A stretch of DNA of 64,000 nucleotides from Pseudarthrobacter sp. fls2-241-R2A-127 (GCF_030209355.1 NZ_JARVSF010000005.1:1-64000), one strand, 5' to 3'; positions 19,497 to 29,100 are shown, counted from the stretch's first letter. A program made the numbers and translations. The notes: generated by a model not told the origin, from the sequence alone.

Positions 19497-20840
19497 ATGG
19501 CTTCTCAACGAGGAGAGTCGCTCGGAACCGCGACGCCGCGGCGCAAAGGACTGGACAAGTCCCACTATCTTTACATTGCGGTCATCGCCGCCGTCGTTCT
19601 GGGTGCGGTGGTTGGCCTGCTGTTCCCGGAGGTCGGCAAGAACCTCAAGCCCCTGGGCGACGGCTTCGTCAAGCTCATCAAGATGATGATCGCACCGGTC
19701 ATCTTCTGCACCATCGTGCTGGGCATCGGATCCATCGCCAAGGCAGCCACGGTGGGCAAGGTGGGCGGCCTCGCCCTGGGTTACTTCATCATCATGTCCA
19801 CATTCGCCCTGGCCATCGGCCTGGTAGTGGGCAACATCATCCACCCCGGTGAAGGGCTCAAGCTCACCCCGTACGACCCCAACAAGAAGGCCGCGACGGA
19901 CAGCACCGTTGACTTCCTGCTCGGAATCATTCCCAGCGACATCCCCGTGCTCCCCACCCTGCTGGCAGCCATCCTGGTTGGCTTCGCACTGCAGAAGATG
20001 GGCCCGCAGGGCGCTCCGATCCTCAAGGCCATCGGCCACGGCCAGGCGCTCGTATTCCGCATCCTCATCATGATCATGTGGATCGCCCCGGTGGGTGCCT
20101 TCGGTGCGATCGCCGCCGTCGTCGGTGCCACCGGAGTCCAAGCCATCGTGAGCATGTTCACCTTGATGGTTGCCTTCTACATCACCTGTGCGCTGTTCAT
20201 CGTGGTCATCCTCGGCGGACTCCTCCAGGTAGTGGCCGGCGTGAACATCTTCAAGCTGATGAAGTACCTGGCCCGTGAGTACCTCATCATCTTCTCCACC
20301 TCGTCCTCCGAAGCTGCGTTGCCGCGACTGATCGCCAAGATGGAACACCTGGGTGTCTCCAAGCCCGTCGTCGGCGTGACCGTTCCCACCGGTTACTCCT
20401 TCAACCTTGACGGAACGGCCATCTACCTGACCATGGCATCGCTCTTCGTGGCCAACGCCATGGGCACCCCGCTGGACCTCGGTGCCCAGATCTCCCTGCT
20501 GGTCTTCATGATCATCGCTTCCAAGGGAGCGGCCGGCGTCACCGGCGCTGGCCTGGCCACCCTCGCCGCAGGCCTTCAGGCACACCGGCCCGAACTGCTC
20601 GGCGGAGTGGGCATCATCGTCGGCATCGACCGTTTCATGTCCGAAGCCCGCGCACTGACCAACTTCACCGGCAATGCTGTCGCCACGGTCCTGGTAGGGA
20701 CCTGGGTCAAGGAGATCGACGGCGCCCAGGTCACCCGCGTCCTCTCCGGCGAGGTACCTTTCGACGAGCAGACCATGATCGCCGGCCATGGCGAGATGGC
20801 TCCCAAAGAAGAAGGCGCCCGCGAAGTGGCAAAGGCCTGA
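19497..20840 (+). CDS. dctA: C4-dicarboxylate transporter (DAACS family)
   Basis: Proton- or sodium-coupled uptake of succinate, fumarate and malate. The 447 residues have eight membrane helices plus two re-entrant loops. Family motifs are the serine-rich loop TSSSEAALPRL, GYSFNLDGTAIYLT near residue 300, and ASKGAAGVTGAG. ATG 19497 follows an AAGGAGA ribosome-binding sequence. The frame is open upstream but lacks family similarity there. It diverges from its two-component system and ends in a strong intrinsic terminator. Confidence 0.95.
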   Translation: MASQRGESLGTATPRRKGLDKSHYLYIAVIAAVVLGAVVGLLFPEVGKNLKPLGDGFVKLIKMMIAPVIFCTIVLGIGSIAKAATVGKVGGLALGYFIIMSTFALAIGLVVGNIIHPGEGLKLTPYDPNKKAATDSTVDFLLGIIPSDIPVLPTLLAAILVGFALQKMGPQGAPILKAIGHGQALVFRILIMIMWIAPVGAFGAIAAVVGATGVQAIVSMFTLMVAFYITCALFIVVILGGLLQVVAGVNIFKLMKYLAREYLIIFSTSSSEAALPRLIAKMEHLGVSKPVVGVTVPTGYSFNLDGTAIYLTMASLFVANAMGTPLDLGAQISLLVFMIIASKGAAGVTGAGLATLAAGLQAHRPELLGGVGIIVGIDRFMSEARALTNFTGNAVATVLVGTWVKEIDGAQVTRVLSGEVPFDEQTMIAGHGEMAPKEEGAREVAKA

Positions 20841-20862
20841 TCTTCACCGGCACCACTGGACG

Positions 20863-20900
20863 AAACCGCCCCCGCAGCACCCGCTGCGGGGGCGGTTTTG
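20863..20900 (+). terminator. strong intrinsic terminator of dctA
   Basis: A perfect 16-bp stem (20863-20878 with 20883-20898), loop ACCC, with TTTT at the 3' end. It lies 22 bp after the dctA stop. Confidence 0.9.
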
Positions 20901-20911
20901 TTGCGTCCAAC

Positions 20912-20944
20912 TATGAACCTTCGACCTCAACTAGAGGGTCAAGG
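20912..20944 (-). promoter_or_regulatory. MerR/SoxR-type promoter-like element reading leftward
   Basis: On the minus strand, TTGACC (20942-20937) and TTCATA (20917-20912) are separated by 19 bp. The spacer overlaps an imperfect inverted repeat (20918-20928 with 20934-20944), the layout typical of MerR-family promoters. No minus-strand gene lies in front of it. Confidence 0.4.
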
Positions 20945-21071
20945 CTCAACATTCGCGGAAAGTCAAGTTCCCTCGAATGCCGTGTCGGGCGCTGTAACCT
21001 AGGGATCAGAACGAACGGCGCTGGCGAGCCAGCCGCAGGAAATCACCGTCATCGAAAGTGTGGACAGATAC

Positions 21072-21971
21072 GTGAGCAGCGAACAGGGTTCAGCAACTCT
21101 GGAGGGCACGGAATTCGACCTGGAAAACGCGGTGATGGGCCCCACCGGGCGCCCATACCGGGAGTTCCCGGAACCCGCGCCGCTGTCCTCCCACGGCCCG
21201 GCCCGTGTCATTGCCATGGTGAACCAGAAGGGCGGGGTCGGGAAGACGACCTCCACCATCAACCTCGCGGCAGCGCTCGCGGAATATGGCCGCCGCGTCC
21301 TGCTCGTGGACTTCGACCCCCAGGGTGCCCTCTCGGCAGGCTTTGGCGTCAATCCGCACGAGCTTGACCTCACTGTCTACAACGTCCTGATGGACCGCAA
21401 AGTGGACATCCGCGAGGCCATCCACCAGACCGGCGTCGACAACGTCGACCTGCTGCCGGCCAACATCGACCTCTCCGCCGCGGAAGTCCAGCTGGTCAAC
21501 GAAGTGGCGCGGGAGCAGGTCCTGGACCGTGCGCTGAAGAAGGTCGAAGACGATTACGATGTCGTCCTCATCGACTGCCAGCCCTCCCTCGGCCTCCTTA
21601 CCGTGAACGCCCTCACGGCGGCCCACGGCGTCATCATCCCGCTGATCTGCGAGTTTTTCGCGCTCCGTGCAGTGGCGCTCCTGGTCGAGACCATCGACAA
21701 AGTCCAGGACCGGCTGAACCCGCGCCTGCAGGTGGACGGCGTGCTGGCCACCATGTACGACGCCCGCACTCTGCACAGCCGGGAAGTCATCACCCGCCTG
21801 GTGGAAGCCTTCGGCGACAAAGTCTTCGAGACCGTCATCAAGCGTTCCATCAAGTTCGCCGATGCCACCGTTGCCGCCGAACCCATTACCAGCTACGCGG
21901 GGAACCACGTGGGGGCAGACGCCTACCGCCGGCTGGCCAAGGAACTGATCGCCCGCGGCGGCGCACCTTAA
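21072..21971 (+). CDS. ParA family chromosome-partitioning ATPase
   Basis: A 299-residue Walker ATPase that would act on nucleoid DNA. Deviant Walker A is KGGVGKTTSTINLA near residue 53, Walker A' is LLVDFDPQGALS, and Walker B is VVLIDCQPSLG. About 45 N-terminal residues precede the ATPase fold. The start is not certain. GTG 21072 and GTG 21060 are both in frame, and neither has a strong ribosome-binding sequence. The gene begins the series parA-scpA-scpB and is 8 bp from scpA. The same trio (Rv1708-Rv1710) occurs in mycobacteria, separate from the origin-proximal parAB, so it may support condensin-linked segregation. No parB is adjacent. Confidence 0.92.
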   Translation: MSSEQGSATLEGTEFDLENAVMGPTGRPYREFPEPAPLSSHGPARVIAMVNQKGGVGKTTSTINLAAALAEYGRRVLLVDFDPQGALSAGFGVNPHELDLTVYNVLMDRKVDIREAIHQTGVDNVDLLPANIDLSAAEVQLVNEVAREQVLDRALKKVEDDYDVVLIDCQPSLGLLTVNALTAAHGVIIPLICEFFALRAVALLVETIDKVQDRLNPRLQVDGVLATMYDARTLHSREVITRLVEAFGDKVFETVIKRSIKFADATVAAEPITSYAGNHVGADAYRRLAKELIARGGAP

Positions 21972-21979
21972 CCAACACC

Positions 21980-22795
21980 GTGGCCGAACCAAAGCCCGGC
22001 TTCGAGGTGCGGCTGGCCAACTTCACCGGCCCGTTCGACCTCCTCCTGGGCCTCATTGCCAAGCACCAGCTGGACATCACCGAGGTGGCCATAGCCACCG
22101 TGACGGATGAGTTCATCAAGTACATCCGGAAACTCCAGGAACTCGGCGAAGAGTGGGCGCTGGACGAGGCAAGCGAATTCCTGGTGATCGCCGCCACGCT
22201 GCTCGACCTGAAGGCGGCACGGCTCCTTCCCGCCGGTGAGGTCGAGGACGACGAAGACATCGCCCTGCTGGAAGCAAGGGACCTGCTCTTCGCCCGGCTG
22301 CTCCAGTACAAGGCGTTCAAGCACGTCGCTGGAATCCTTGGCGAGACCCTGCACCAGGAGGGCCGGCGATTCCCGCGGCAGGTGGCACTGGAAGAACACT
22401 TCGCGGCCATGCTGCCCGAACTTGTCTGGAAGCACACGCCTGAACAATTCGCCGCCATGGCCGAAGCCGCCCTGCGGCCCAAAGCACCGGCCCAGCCGCC
22501 TCAGGTGGCCCTTGGCCATCTCCACGGGGGCAACGTCAGCGTCAAGGAACAGGCCGAGGTGCTGGGGTTGCGCCTGCAACGGCAGTCCCCGCTGAGCTTC
22601 CGCTCCCTGATCGCCGACGCAGAATCAACCTTGGTGGTGGTCGCCCGGTTCCTGGCCCTGCTGGAGCTCTTCCGGGACAAAGCCGTCTCATTCGACCAGC
22701 TGTCCCCGCTGGCAGAGCTGGCTATCCACTGGACGGCAGATGGCCGGGACTGGTCGGCTGAGCACCTCAGCGAAGAATACGAGGAACAATTGTGA
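21980..22795 (+). CDS. scpA: segregation and condensation protein A
   Basis: Kleisin subunit of the bacterial SMC-ScpAB condensin. It has 271 residues starting at GTG 21980. The N-terminal kleisin domain is FEVRLANFTGPFDLLLGLIA then KHQLDITEVAIATVT, a very conserved ScpA opening. The C-terminal winged-helix region binds the SMC head (FRSLIADAESTLVVVARFLA, then LLELFR). The stop overlaps the scpB start (GTGA). Confidence 0.94.
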   Translation: MAEPKPGFEVRLANFTGPFDLLLGLIAKHQLDITEVAIATVTDEFIKYIRKLQELGEEWALDEASEFLVIAATLLDLKAARLLPAGEVEDDEDIALLEARDLLFARLLQYKAFKHVAGILGETLHQEGRRFPRQVALEEHFAAMLPELVWKHTPEQFAAMAEAALRPKAPAQPPQVALGHLHGGNVSVKEQAEVLGLRLQRQSPLSFRSLIADAESTLVVVARFLALLELFRDKAVSFDQLSPLAELAIHWTADGRDWSAEHLSEEYEEQL

Positions 22796-23466
22796 ACCTG
22801 GAACCGCACCAACCCGAACCGGGGGAGGGCTTCGAAGACGCTCACGGCGCCGCCGGCCTTCCCGGTGGCGCCAAGGCCGCCCTCGAAGCTGTCCTGATGG
22901 TCCTGGACGAGCCGGCCACGGAGGACGAGCTCGCCGCCGGGGTGGGCATCACACCCGCCACGGTGCGTTCTCTGCTCGCCGAACTGCAACGCGAGTATGA
23001 CGGCTATACTGTTAACGCCCCGGATATGGAGAATGCCAGCCACGCTGGCCTAGGCTCCAGGCCCCGGGGTTTTGAATTGCGGAACATCGCCGGTGGCTGG
23101 CGGATCTACTCCCGCGCCGAGTTTGCCGACATCGTTGGCAAATACGTGCTCGAGGGGCAGACCACCAGGCTCACCCAGGCGGCGTTGGAAACACTGGCGG
23201 TCATCGCGTACCGCCAACCCGTTTCACGGGCCAGGGTGTCTGCAATTCGCGGAGTCAATGTTGATTCTGTCGTACGGACACTCGCCCAGCGCGGGTTGAT
23301 CGAGGACGCGGGAACCGATCCCGAGTCCGGCGCAATCCTCTACCGGACCACCTCCTATTTCCTTGAACGGATGGGAATCGGTTCAGTGGGGGAGTTGCCC
23401 CACCTGTCGCCGCACCTACCGGGGCTCGACGGGATCGCAGAGTTCTACGACGCCGACAGGATGTAG
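22792..23466 (+). CDS. scpB: segregation and condensation protein B
   Basis: A 224-residue partner of ScpA with two winged-helix domains. The signature is TQAALETLAVIAYRQPVSRA then RVSAIRGVNVDSVVRTLAQR. An N-terminal acidic/Pro-rich stretch of about 25 residues precedes the first domain. It starts at GTG 22792 with a 4-bp overlap on scpA. The 112 bp to rluB contain no obvious terminator, so rluB may be cotranscribed. Confidence 0.94.
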   Translation: MNLEPHQPEPGEGFEDAHGAAGLPGGAKAALEAVLMVLDEPATEDELAAGVGITPATVRSLLAELQREYDGYTVNAPDMENASHAGLGSRPRGFELRNIAGGWRIYSRAEFADIVGKYVLEGQTTRLTQAALETLAVIAYRQPVSRARVSAIRGVNVDSVVRTLAQRGLIEDAGTDPESGAILYRTTSYFLERMGIGSVGELPHLSPHLPGLDGIAEFYDADRM

Positions 23467-23578
23467 GCAGGGTACGCCCTGTCCGCGTCAATTCACTTAC
23501 CAGGGCAGACGAAGTCTGCATGGCTGGCTAGGGTTGTCCTTGGACATCTCTGCGGGCCGAAACATCGAAGGACGGGTC

Positions 23579-24790
23579 ATGACACAGGCGGGACGCCAGG
23601 GTTCACCACGTAACGGATCAGGACGCGGCGGGAACGACCGCAACGCGTCACAGCGCGGGAATTCACCCCAGCGCGGCAACCAGGGCGGAGGCTCCCGGGG
23701 CGGAGCTGCAAAGCGCGCGTCCGCATTCGGCGGCGACCGCCCGCAGCGGGCACCCAAGCCGCGCGAAGAGCGCTTCATCGACCCCGACCTTGCCGGGGAC
23801 CAGCAGGGACGCGCAGCAGGCGGCTCCAAGCCGGCCGCGCCGTCGTCGCGCAAGCCCGCAGCACGCAAGCCGGGAGCCAAAAAGGCGCCCGGAACCCCCG
23901 GCGCACCCAAGCCCAAGCCGCGCACCGGCGCACCCGGTGCGGCCGCCTCCCGCGCCTTTGGCAGCGAACGCTTCGGCCAGAACCTTGGCCCGGTCCGCAA
24001 ACCTGCCCGCAGGAAAGGCCCCCGCGGCAACGTTCCGCAGTCGGAACTCCACGATGCCGACGGCGTCCGCCTCCAGAAGGTGATGGCGTCCGCAGGGGTC
24101 GCGTCACGGCGCGTCTGCGAAGAAATGATCGCTGAAGGCCGGGTGGAAGTGGACGGCCAGGTGGTCACCGAGCTCGGTGTCCGCATCGATCCCAAAACCG
24201 CCGTCATCCACGTCGACGGCTTGCGGATCCAGCTCGACGAGAACCTGGTCTACATGGTGTTCAACAAGCCCAAGGGCGTCGTGTCCACCATGGAGGACCC
24301 GGAAGGCCGGCCCTGCATCAGCGACTTCCTGAAGAGCAACAAGAACACCGGCGAACGCCTCTTCCACGTGGGCCGGCTGGACGTCGCCACCGAGGGACTG
24401 CTGCTGCTGACCAACGACGGCGAACTTGCCAACCGGCTGACCCACCCCTCTTACGAGGTACCCAAGACCTACCTCGTCCAGGTGCGCGGGCCGTTCCCCC
24501 AAGGTGTTGGTGCCCAGTTGAAGGCCGGCGTCGAGCTTGAGGACGGTTTCGCCAACGTTGACTCCTTCCGGCTGGTGGACTCCACGCCCGGCCACGTGTT
24601 GATCGAAGTGGTGCTCCACTCCGGCAAGAACCGGATTGTCCGCCGCCTCTTCGACGCGGTCGGATTCCCGGTCCAGCGGCTGGTCCGCGTCAAGGTGGGC
24701 CCCATCGGGCTCGGAGACCAGCGCCAGGGCAGCATCCGCAACCTCGGCAAGCAGGAAGTCGGCCACCTGCTGGCATCCGTAGGGCTCTGA
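23579..24790 (+). CDS. rluB: 23S rRNA pseudouridine synthase RluB type, with long disordered N-terminus
   Basis: Isomerises a uridine in helix 80 of 23S rRNA (U2605 in E. coli). The first 160 of 403 residues are low complexity. They begin with an RGG/Asn/Gln-rich part (GSGRGGNDRNASQRG) and continue with Ala/Lys/Pro repeats (KPAARKPGAKKAPGTPGAPK). An S4 domain then begins near VRLQKVMASAGVASRRVCEE. The catalytic motif is HVGRLDVATEGLLLLTNDGE, with the conserved Asp in GRLD. ATG 23579 follows AAGGACGG. The frame is open upstream but only into scpB sequence. It is followed 3 bp later by tyrA. Confidence 0.92.
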   Translation: MTQAGRQGSPRNGSGRGGNDRNASQRGNSPQRGNQGGGSRGGAAKRASAFGGDRPQRAPKPREERFIDPDLAGDQQGRAAGGSKPAAPSSRKPAARKPGAKKAPGTPGAPKPKPRTGAPGAAASRAFGSERFGQNLGPVRKPARRKGPRGNVPQSELHDADGVRLQKVMASAGVASRRVCEEMIAEGRVEVDGQVVTELGVRIDPKTAVIHVDGLRIQLDENLVYMVFNKPKGVVSTMEDPEGRPCISDFLKSNKNTGERLFHVGRLDVATEGLLLLTNDGELANRLTHPSYEVPKTYLVQVRGPFPQGVGAQLKAGVELEDGFANVDSFRLVDSTPGHVLIEVVLHSGKNRIVRRLFDAVGFPVQRLVRVKVGPIGLGDQRQGSIRNLGKQEVGHLLASVGL

Positions 24791-24793
24791 TCC

Positions 24794-25903
24794 ATGTCCG
24801 CGTTCAAAAGCCACGGCCGCGGCCACCTGGACGGGCCTGTGGTGGTCATCGGCGCCGGACTGCTGGGTGCCAGCATCGGGCTGGGCCTGCGGGGACGCGG
24901 TATACCCGTATTCCTGTCCGACCCCTCACCAACCAACCAGGCGGTAGCGGTGGACATTGGGGCCGGCCGCCCGCTGTCCGAGCTCGGCAGCGGCAAAGCC
25001 CAACTCGTGGTGGTGGCCGCTCCGCCGGACGTAACGGCCGACGTCGTCTGCCAGGCGCTCTCTGACTACCCCGACGCCGTCGTGGTGGACATTGCCAGCG
25101 TCAAGGCGGACATCCTTGCCCGGCTCCGTAGCCTGGGCGCCGACCTGTCGCGCTACGTGGGCACGCACCCCATGGCCGGCAGGGAAAAATCCGGTCCGGT
25201 AGCCGCGCGCGGCGAGCTGTTCACCTCCATGCCGTGGGTGCTCTGCCCGTCGGAGGAGACCTCGGGCCATGCCTTGGAGGTGGCCCGTTCGCTTGCTTCG
25301 GACCTGGGAGCGGTGGCCTCGCAGTTCACGGCGGACGAGCACGATGAAGCCGTCGCCCTGGTGTCGCACCTGCCCCAGGTCATGTCCTCGCTGCTGGCCG
25401 GCCGGCTGCAGGGCACCCCGCTGCATGCCCTGTCACTGGCCGGCAACGGCCTGCGAGACGTCACCAGGATCGCCGCCAGCGATCCCACCCTGTGGGTTCA
25501 GATCCTGGGTGGCAATGCGGCCAAGGTGGTGGAGATCCTTTACGGTGTCCGCGATGACCTGAACCGGCTCATTGGAACCCTGGAGCAGCCCACTGCGCCG
25601 GGCGCCCGCCTGGACCTGGCACAGCTCATCAGCGAGGGCAACGCCGGCCAGGCGCGGATTCCCGGCAAGCACGGCGGGCCGCCGCAGGCGTATTCCTGGC
25701 TGACCGTGCTGGTGGATGACAAGCCGGGGCAGATCGCCCAGCTGCTCACCGAGATCGGTGAAATCGGAGTGAACGTCGAAGACCTTCGGCTCGATCACTC
25801 ATCCGGACAAAACGTTGGCATGGTGGAATTGTCTGTGTTGCCGAACAAGCACGACCACCTGATCGAAGCCCTCAACGACCGCGGATGGCGGGTACTTCAG
25901 TAA
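24794..25903 (+). CDS. tyrA: prephenate dehydrogenase
   Basis: Oxidative decarboxylation of prephenate in tyrosine synthesis. It has 369 residues. The N-terminal Rossmann motif is VVVIGAGLLGASIGLGLRGR (GxGxxG near residues 18-23). The catalytic HPMAGREKSG lies near residue 122. A C-terminal ACT-like domain (SWLTVLVDDKPGQIAQLLTE) probably provides tyrosine feedback. Both the 3-bp gap after rluB and the one-base overlap with cmk place it inside the operon. Confidence 0.94.
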   Translation: MSAFKSHGRGHLDGPVVVIGAGLLGASIGLGLRGRGIPVFLSDPSPTNQAVAVDIGAGRPLSELGSGKAQLVVVAAPPDVTADVVCQALSDYPDAVVVDIASVKADILARLRSLGADLSRYVGTHPMAGREKSGPVAARGELFTSMPWVLCPSEETSGHALEVARSLASDLGAVASQFTADEHDEAVALVSHLPQVMSSLLAGRLQGTPLHALSLAGNGLRDVTRIAASDPTLWVQILGGNAAKVVEILYGVRDDLNRLIGTLEQPTAPGARLDLAQLISEGNAGQARIPGKHGGPPQAYSWLTVLVDDKPGQIAQLLTEIGEIGVNVEDLRLDHSSGQNVGMVELSVLPNKHDHLIEALNDRGWRVLQ

Positions 25904-26616
25904 TGACACAGGAACTTCTCGAAACCATGCGCGCGCTGCGCATCGGACGGCCCTTGGTGGTCGCCATCGACGGGCCGTCCGGCTCCGGCAAATCCAGCGT
26001 GAGCAAGGAAGTCGCCCGCCGGCTCCGGCTGGCCTACCTGGACACCGGTGCCATGTACCGTGCCCTGACCTGGTACTGCGTGAACCAGGACATCAACCTG
26101 GAGGATACTCCGGCCGTGGAACAGGCGTCCCGCGACTTCGTGCTGGAACTGAGCACCAGTCCGCAGGAGGAATACGTGCGGGTTGGCGGCGTGGACGTCA
26201 CCGATGCCATCCGTGAGCCCGCGATCTCCTCGGCCGTCAGCGCCGTCGCCACCACGCTCGGCGCCCGGACCGAACTGATCCGCCGGCAGCGGGACCTGAT
26301 CGAAAAGCACCACCGCCGCATGGTGGTGGAAGGCCGGGACATCACCACCGTCGTCGCGCCCGGGGCAGAGGTCCGGATGCTCCTCACCGCCAGCGAAGAA
26401 GCACGCCTCCGCCGCCGCGGGATCCAGCTGGGCGGCACCCAGAACGCTGAACAACTTGCGGCCCAGGTGACGCACCGGGACGCCAAGGACTCCACCGTCG
26501 TCAATTTCACGCAGGCGGCAGACGGCGTGGTCACGCTCGATTCCTCTGAACTGGACTTCGAGCAGACCGTGGATGCCGCACTCGTTATCGTCACCAAGGT
26601 GCTCAACCGTGACTGA
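25903..26616 (+). CDS. cmk: cytidylate kinase
   Basis: Phosphorylates CMP and dCMP. It has 237 residues. The P-loop is AIDGPSGSGKSSVSKEVARR near 26, followed by LDTGAMYRALTW, VVEGRDITTVVAP and the RLRRRG lid arginines. ATG 25903 shares a base with the tyrA stop (TAATG). The downstream acyltransferase start overlaps it by 8 bp. Confidence 0.95.
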   Translation: MTQELLETMRALRIGRPLVVAIDGPSGSGKSSVSKEVARRLRLAYLDTGAMYRALTWYCVNQDINLEDTPAVEQASRDFVLELSTSPQEEYVRVGGVDVTDAIREPAISSAVSAVATTLGARTELIRRQRDLIEKHHRRMVVEGRDITTVVAPGAEVRMLLTASEEARLRRRGIQLGGTQNAEQLAAQVTHRDAKDSTVVNFTQAADGVVTLDSSELDFEQTVDAALVIVTKVLNRD

Positions 26617-27319
26617 CGCCGGAGCCGGCCTGCCGTCAGGTTTGACCACGGTGTGGAGCAGGCCGGTGGGATGGGTGCTGGACCACGTGGTCTACCGGAC
26701 GTCCGTGACCGGCAGGAGCAACGTCCCTACCGGTGGTCCCGTGATCTTCGCGGCCAACCACATCAGCTTCCTGGACGGGCCCGTGATGTTCGGCGCGGCC
26801 CCGAGGCCCATGCACATCCTGGTGAAACAGGAGATGTTCAAAGGCTTCCTGGGCAGGGTACTCACCGCCTCCGGACAACTTCCCGTGGACCGCAGCGGGG
26901 ACCGCGGCGCGCTGCAGCGCTGCAAGACCGTGCTCGACGCCGGTCGCTGCGTCGGAATTCTGCCCGAGGGAACGCGGGGGAGCGGGGCGGCACAAGACAT
27001 CAACGGCGGCGTGGCCTGGCTGGCCCTGAACACCGGCGCGCCGGTGGTTCCGGTGGCCATCCTCGGCACCCGCCAGGGCGCCGAGCACCTGGATTCCGTT
27101 CCTCGGCCCGGGCGGCGATTCCATGTCAGCTTCGGAACAGCCCTTACCCTGGCCCGCCGGGCCGGCGAAAGCGGGCGTGCTTCAATGGACAGGGCGGCGC
27201 AGGAAATCCGTGCAGCCCTGGCTGGGCATGTCCAGGACACCATCAACCTCAGCGGGCAGCCATTGCCTTTCGCTGATCACCAAGACCTGACAGCAGTAGC
27301 CGGGGACGCCGGCAGATGA
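26609..27319 (+). CDS. plsC: 1-acylglycerol-3-phosphate acyltransferase (PlsC-like)
   Basis: A 236-residue membrane-associated acyltransferase of phosphatidic acid synthesis. The catalytic HX4D is NHISFLDG near residues 49-56, and the glycerol-phosphate-binding motif is LPEGTRGSG near 119-127. There is no obvious transmembrane helix apart from a hydrophobic N-terminal stretch. GTG 26609 is preferred as the first start after the cmk coding body. Its stop overlaps the der start (ATGA). The cmk-plsC-der arrangement is common in actinobacteria, where a plsC-like gene often sits between the two. Confidence 0.88.
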   Translation: MTDAGAGLPSGLTTVWSRPVGWVLDHVVYRTSVTGRSNVPTGGPVIFAANHISFLDGPVMFGAAPRPMHILVKQEMFKGFLGRVLTASGQLPVDRSGDRGALQRCKTVLDAGRCVGILPEGTRGSGAAQDINGGVAWLALNTGAPVVPVAILGTRQGAEHLDSVPRPGRRFHVSFGTALTLARRAGESGRASMDRAAQEIRAALAGHVQDTINLSGQPLPFADHQDLTAVAGDAGR

Positions 27320-28887
27320 CCACTAAGGACAATGCAATGAGCGACACCACCCAGACTTCCGGGCATTCCGGTGCCGGCGACGACGAATACGTACCCTCCG
27401 GCAGCGACCAGGTCGCCGAACGGCTCGCGGCCATAGGCGACGACGAAGCGGAGCTGCGTGCCGCGTCCCTCCGGGCCGGCCTCGAGGATTACGACCTCGA
27501 CGAGGACGACGCCGCCCTGCTCAGCGGACACTACGGCGACGAAGACCTTGAGGGTCCACTCAAGCTGGACCCCGTCCTGGCCATCATCGGCCGTCCCAAC
27601 GTGGGCAAGTCCACGCTGGTGAACCGTATCCTGGGCCGCCGCGAAGCAGTGGTTGAGGATACTCCCGGCGTCACCCGCGACCGCGTCATGTACTCCGCGA
27701 ACTGGAACGGGCGCAACTTCACCCTGGTGGACACCGGCGGATGGGAACATGACGCCCGCGGCATCCACGCCCGCGTGGCAGAGCAGGCTGAGATGGCCGT
27801 GGAACTGGCCGACGCCGTCCTCTTCGTGGTGGACTCCGCTGTCGGCGCCACCGCCACGGACGAAGGCGTCATGAAGATGCTTCGCCGCAGCAAGAAACCG
27901 GTCATCATGGTGGCCAACAAGGTGGATGATTTCGCCCAGGAAGCGGAAAGTGCCGCACTGTGGGGCCTCGGCTTCGGCGAACCGTACCCGGTATCGGCGC
28001 TGCACGGCCGCGGCGTGGCCGACCTCCTGGACCACGTCATGGACATCCTCCCCGAGTTCTCCACCGTGGAGGGTGTGGAACGATCCGGCGGACCCCGCCG
28101 GATCGCCCTGATCGGCCGTCCCAACGTGGGCAAATCCTCCCTGCTGAACAAGCTCGCCGGATCCGAACGCGTGGTGGTGGACAACACCGCCGGCACCACC
28201 CGCGACCCCGTGGACGAATTCATCGAACTCGGCGGCCGCACCTGGCGCTTCGTGGACACCGCCGGCATCCGCCGCCGCCAGCACATGGCCCAGGGGGCGG
28301 ACTACTACGCCTCCCTGCGCACGCAGGCCGCGCTCGAAAAGGCGGAGGTCGCCGTCGTCCTCCTCGCAGTGGACGAGGTCCTCAGCGAGCAGGACGTCCG
28401 CATCCTCCAGCTGGCCATCGAGTCCGGACGCGCCCTCGTGCTGGCGTTCAACAAGTGGGACCTTCTCGACGACGAACGCCGACGCTACCTGGAGCGGGAA
28501 ATCGAGCAGGACCTTGCCCACGTCGAATGGGCTCCGCGGGTCAACATCTCCGCCAAGACCGGCTGGCACAAAGACCGCCTGGTTCCGGCGCTGGACCTGG
28601 CCCTGGAGAACTGGGACAAGCGCATTCCCACCGGACGCCTCAATGCCTTCCTCGGCGAACTCGTGGCTGCGCACCCGCACCCGGTCCGTGGCGGCAAGCA
28701 GCCGCGCATCCTCTTCGGCACCCAGGCCTCCAGCCGGCCGCCGAAGTTCGTGCTGTTCACCACCGGCTTCCTGGACCCCGGCTACCGCCGGTTCATCACC
28801 CGCCGGCTGCGTGAAACTTTCGGATTCGAAGGCACCCCCATCGAGGTCAGCATGCGCGTGCGCGAGAAGCGCGGCCGGAAGCGTTAA
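27316..28887 (+). CDS. der: ribosome biogenesis GTPase Der (EngA)
   Basis: Tandem-GTPase factor for 50S assembly. It has 523 residues, with an acidic N-terminal extension of about 85. G domain 1 has [20 protein letters not shown] near residue 92 and DTGGWE. G domain 2 has [18 protein letters not shown] near 266 and DTAGIRRR. The C-terminal KH-like domain ends in KRGRKR. ATG 27316 overlaps the previous stop by 4 bp. An internal ATG at 27337 is an alternative. It is the last protein gene before tRNA-Pro. Confidence 0.96.
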   Translation: MTTKDNAMSDTTQTSGHSGAGDDEYVPSGSDQVAERLAAIGDDEAELRAASLRAGLEDYDLDEDDAALLSGHYGDEDLEGPLKLDPVLAIIGRPNVGKSTLVNRILGRREAVVEDTPGVTRDRVMYSANWNGRNFTLVDTGGWEHDARGIHARVAEQAEMAVELADAVLFVVDSAVGATATDEGVMKMLRRSKKPVIMVANKVDDFAQEAESAALWGLGFGEPYPVSALHGRGVADLLDHVMDILPEFSTVEGVERSGGPRRIALIGRPNVGKSSLLNKLAGSERVVVDNTAGTTRDPVDEFIELGGRTWRFVDTAGIRRRQHMAQGADYYASLRTQAALEKAEVAVVLLAVDEVLSEQDVRILQLAIESGRALVLAFNKWDLLDDERRRYLEREIEQDLAHVEWAPRVNISAKTGWHKDRLVPALDLALENWDKRIPTGRLNAFLGELVAAHPHPVRGGKQPRILFGTQASSRPPKFVLFTTGFLDPGYRRFITRRLRETFGFEGTPIEVSMRVREKRGRKR

Positions 28888-28946
28888 TTGCGACACACCC
28901 TGGGGCTGATCGCCGGAAAGTGTCACTGGCACCCCTCCGGATCGTG

Positions 28947-28952
28947 TAAGCT
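28947..28952 (+). promoter_or_regulatory. putative -10 element (TAAGCT) for tRNA-Pro
   Basis: TAAGCT lies 71 bp before the tRNA 5' end. A TGTCAC upstream is a poor -35 (20-bp spacing). The 60-nt leader between has inverted arms (28961-28970 and 29013-29022, nine of ten paired). Confidence 0.35.
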
Positions 28953-29023
28953 CTTCTAGGTGGTTCGGCCGGACTGCTGATGAGAATCCTTGATTCGAAT
29001 GCAGCGGAGAACGGCGGAACCAG

Positions 29024-29100
<77 letters not shown>

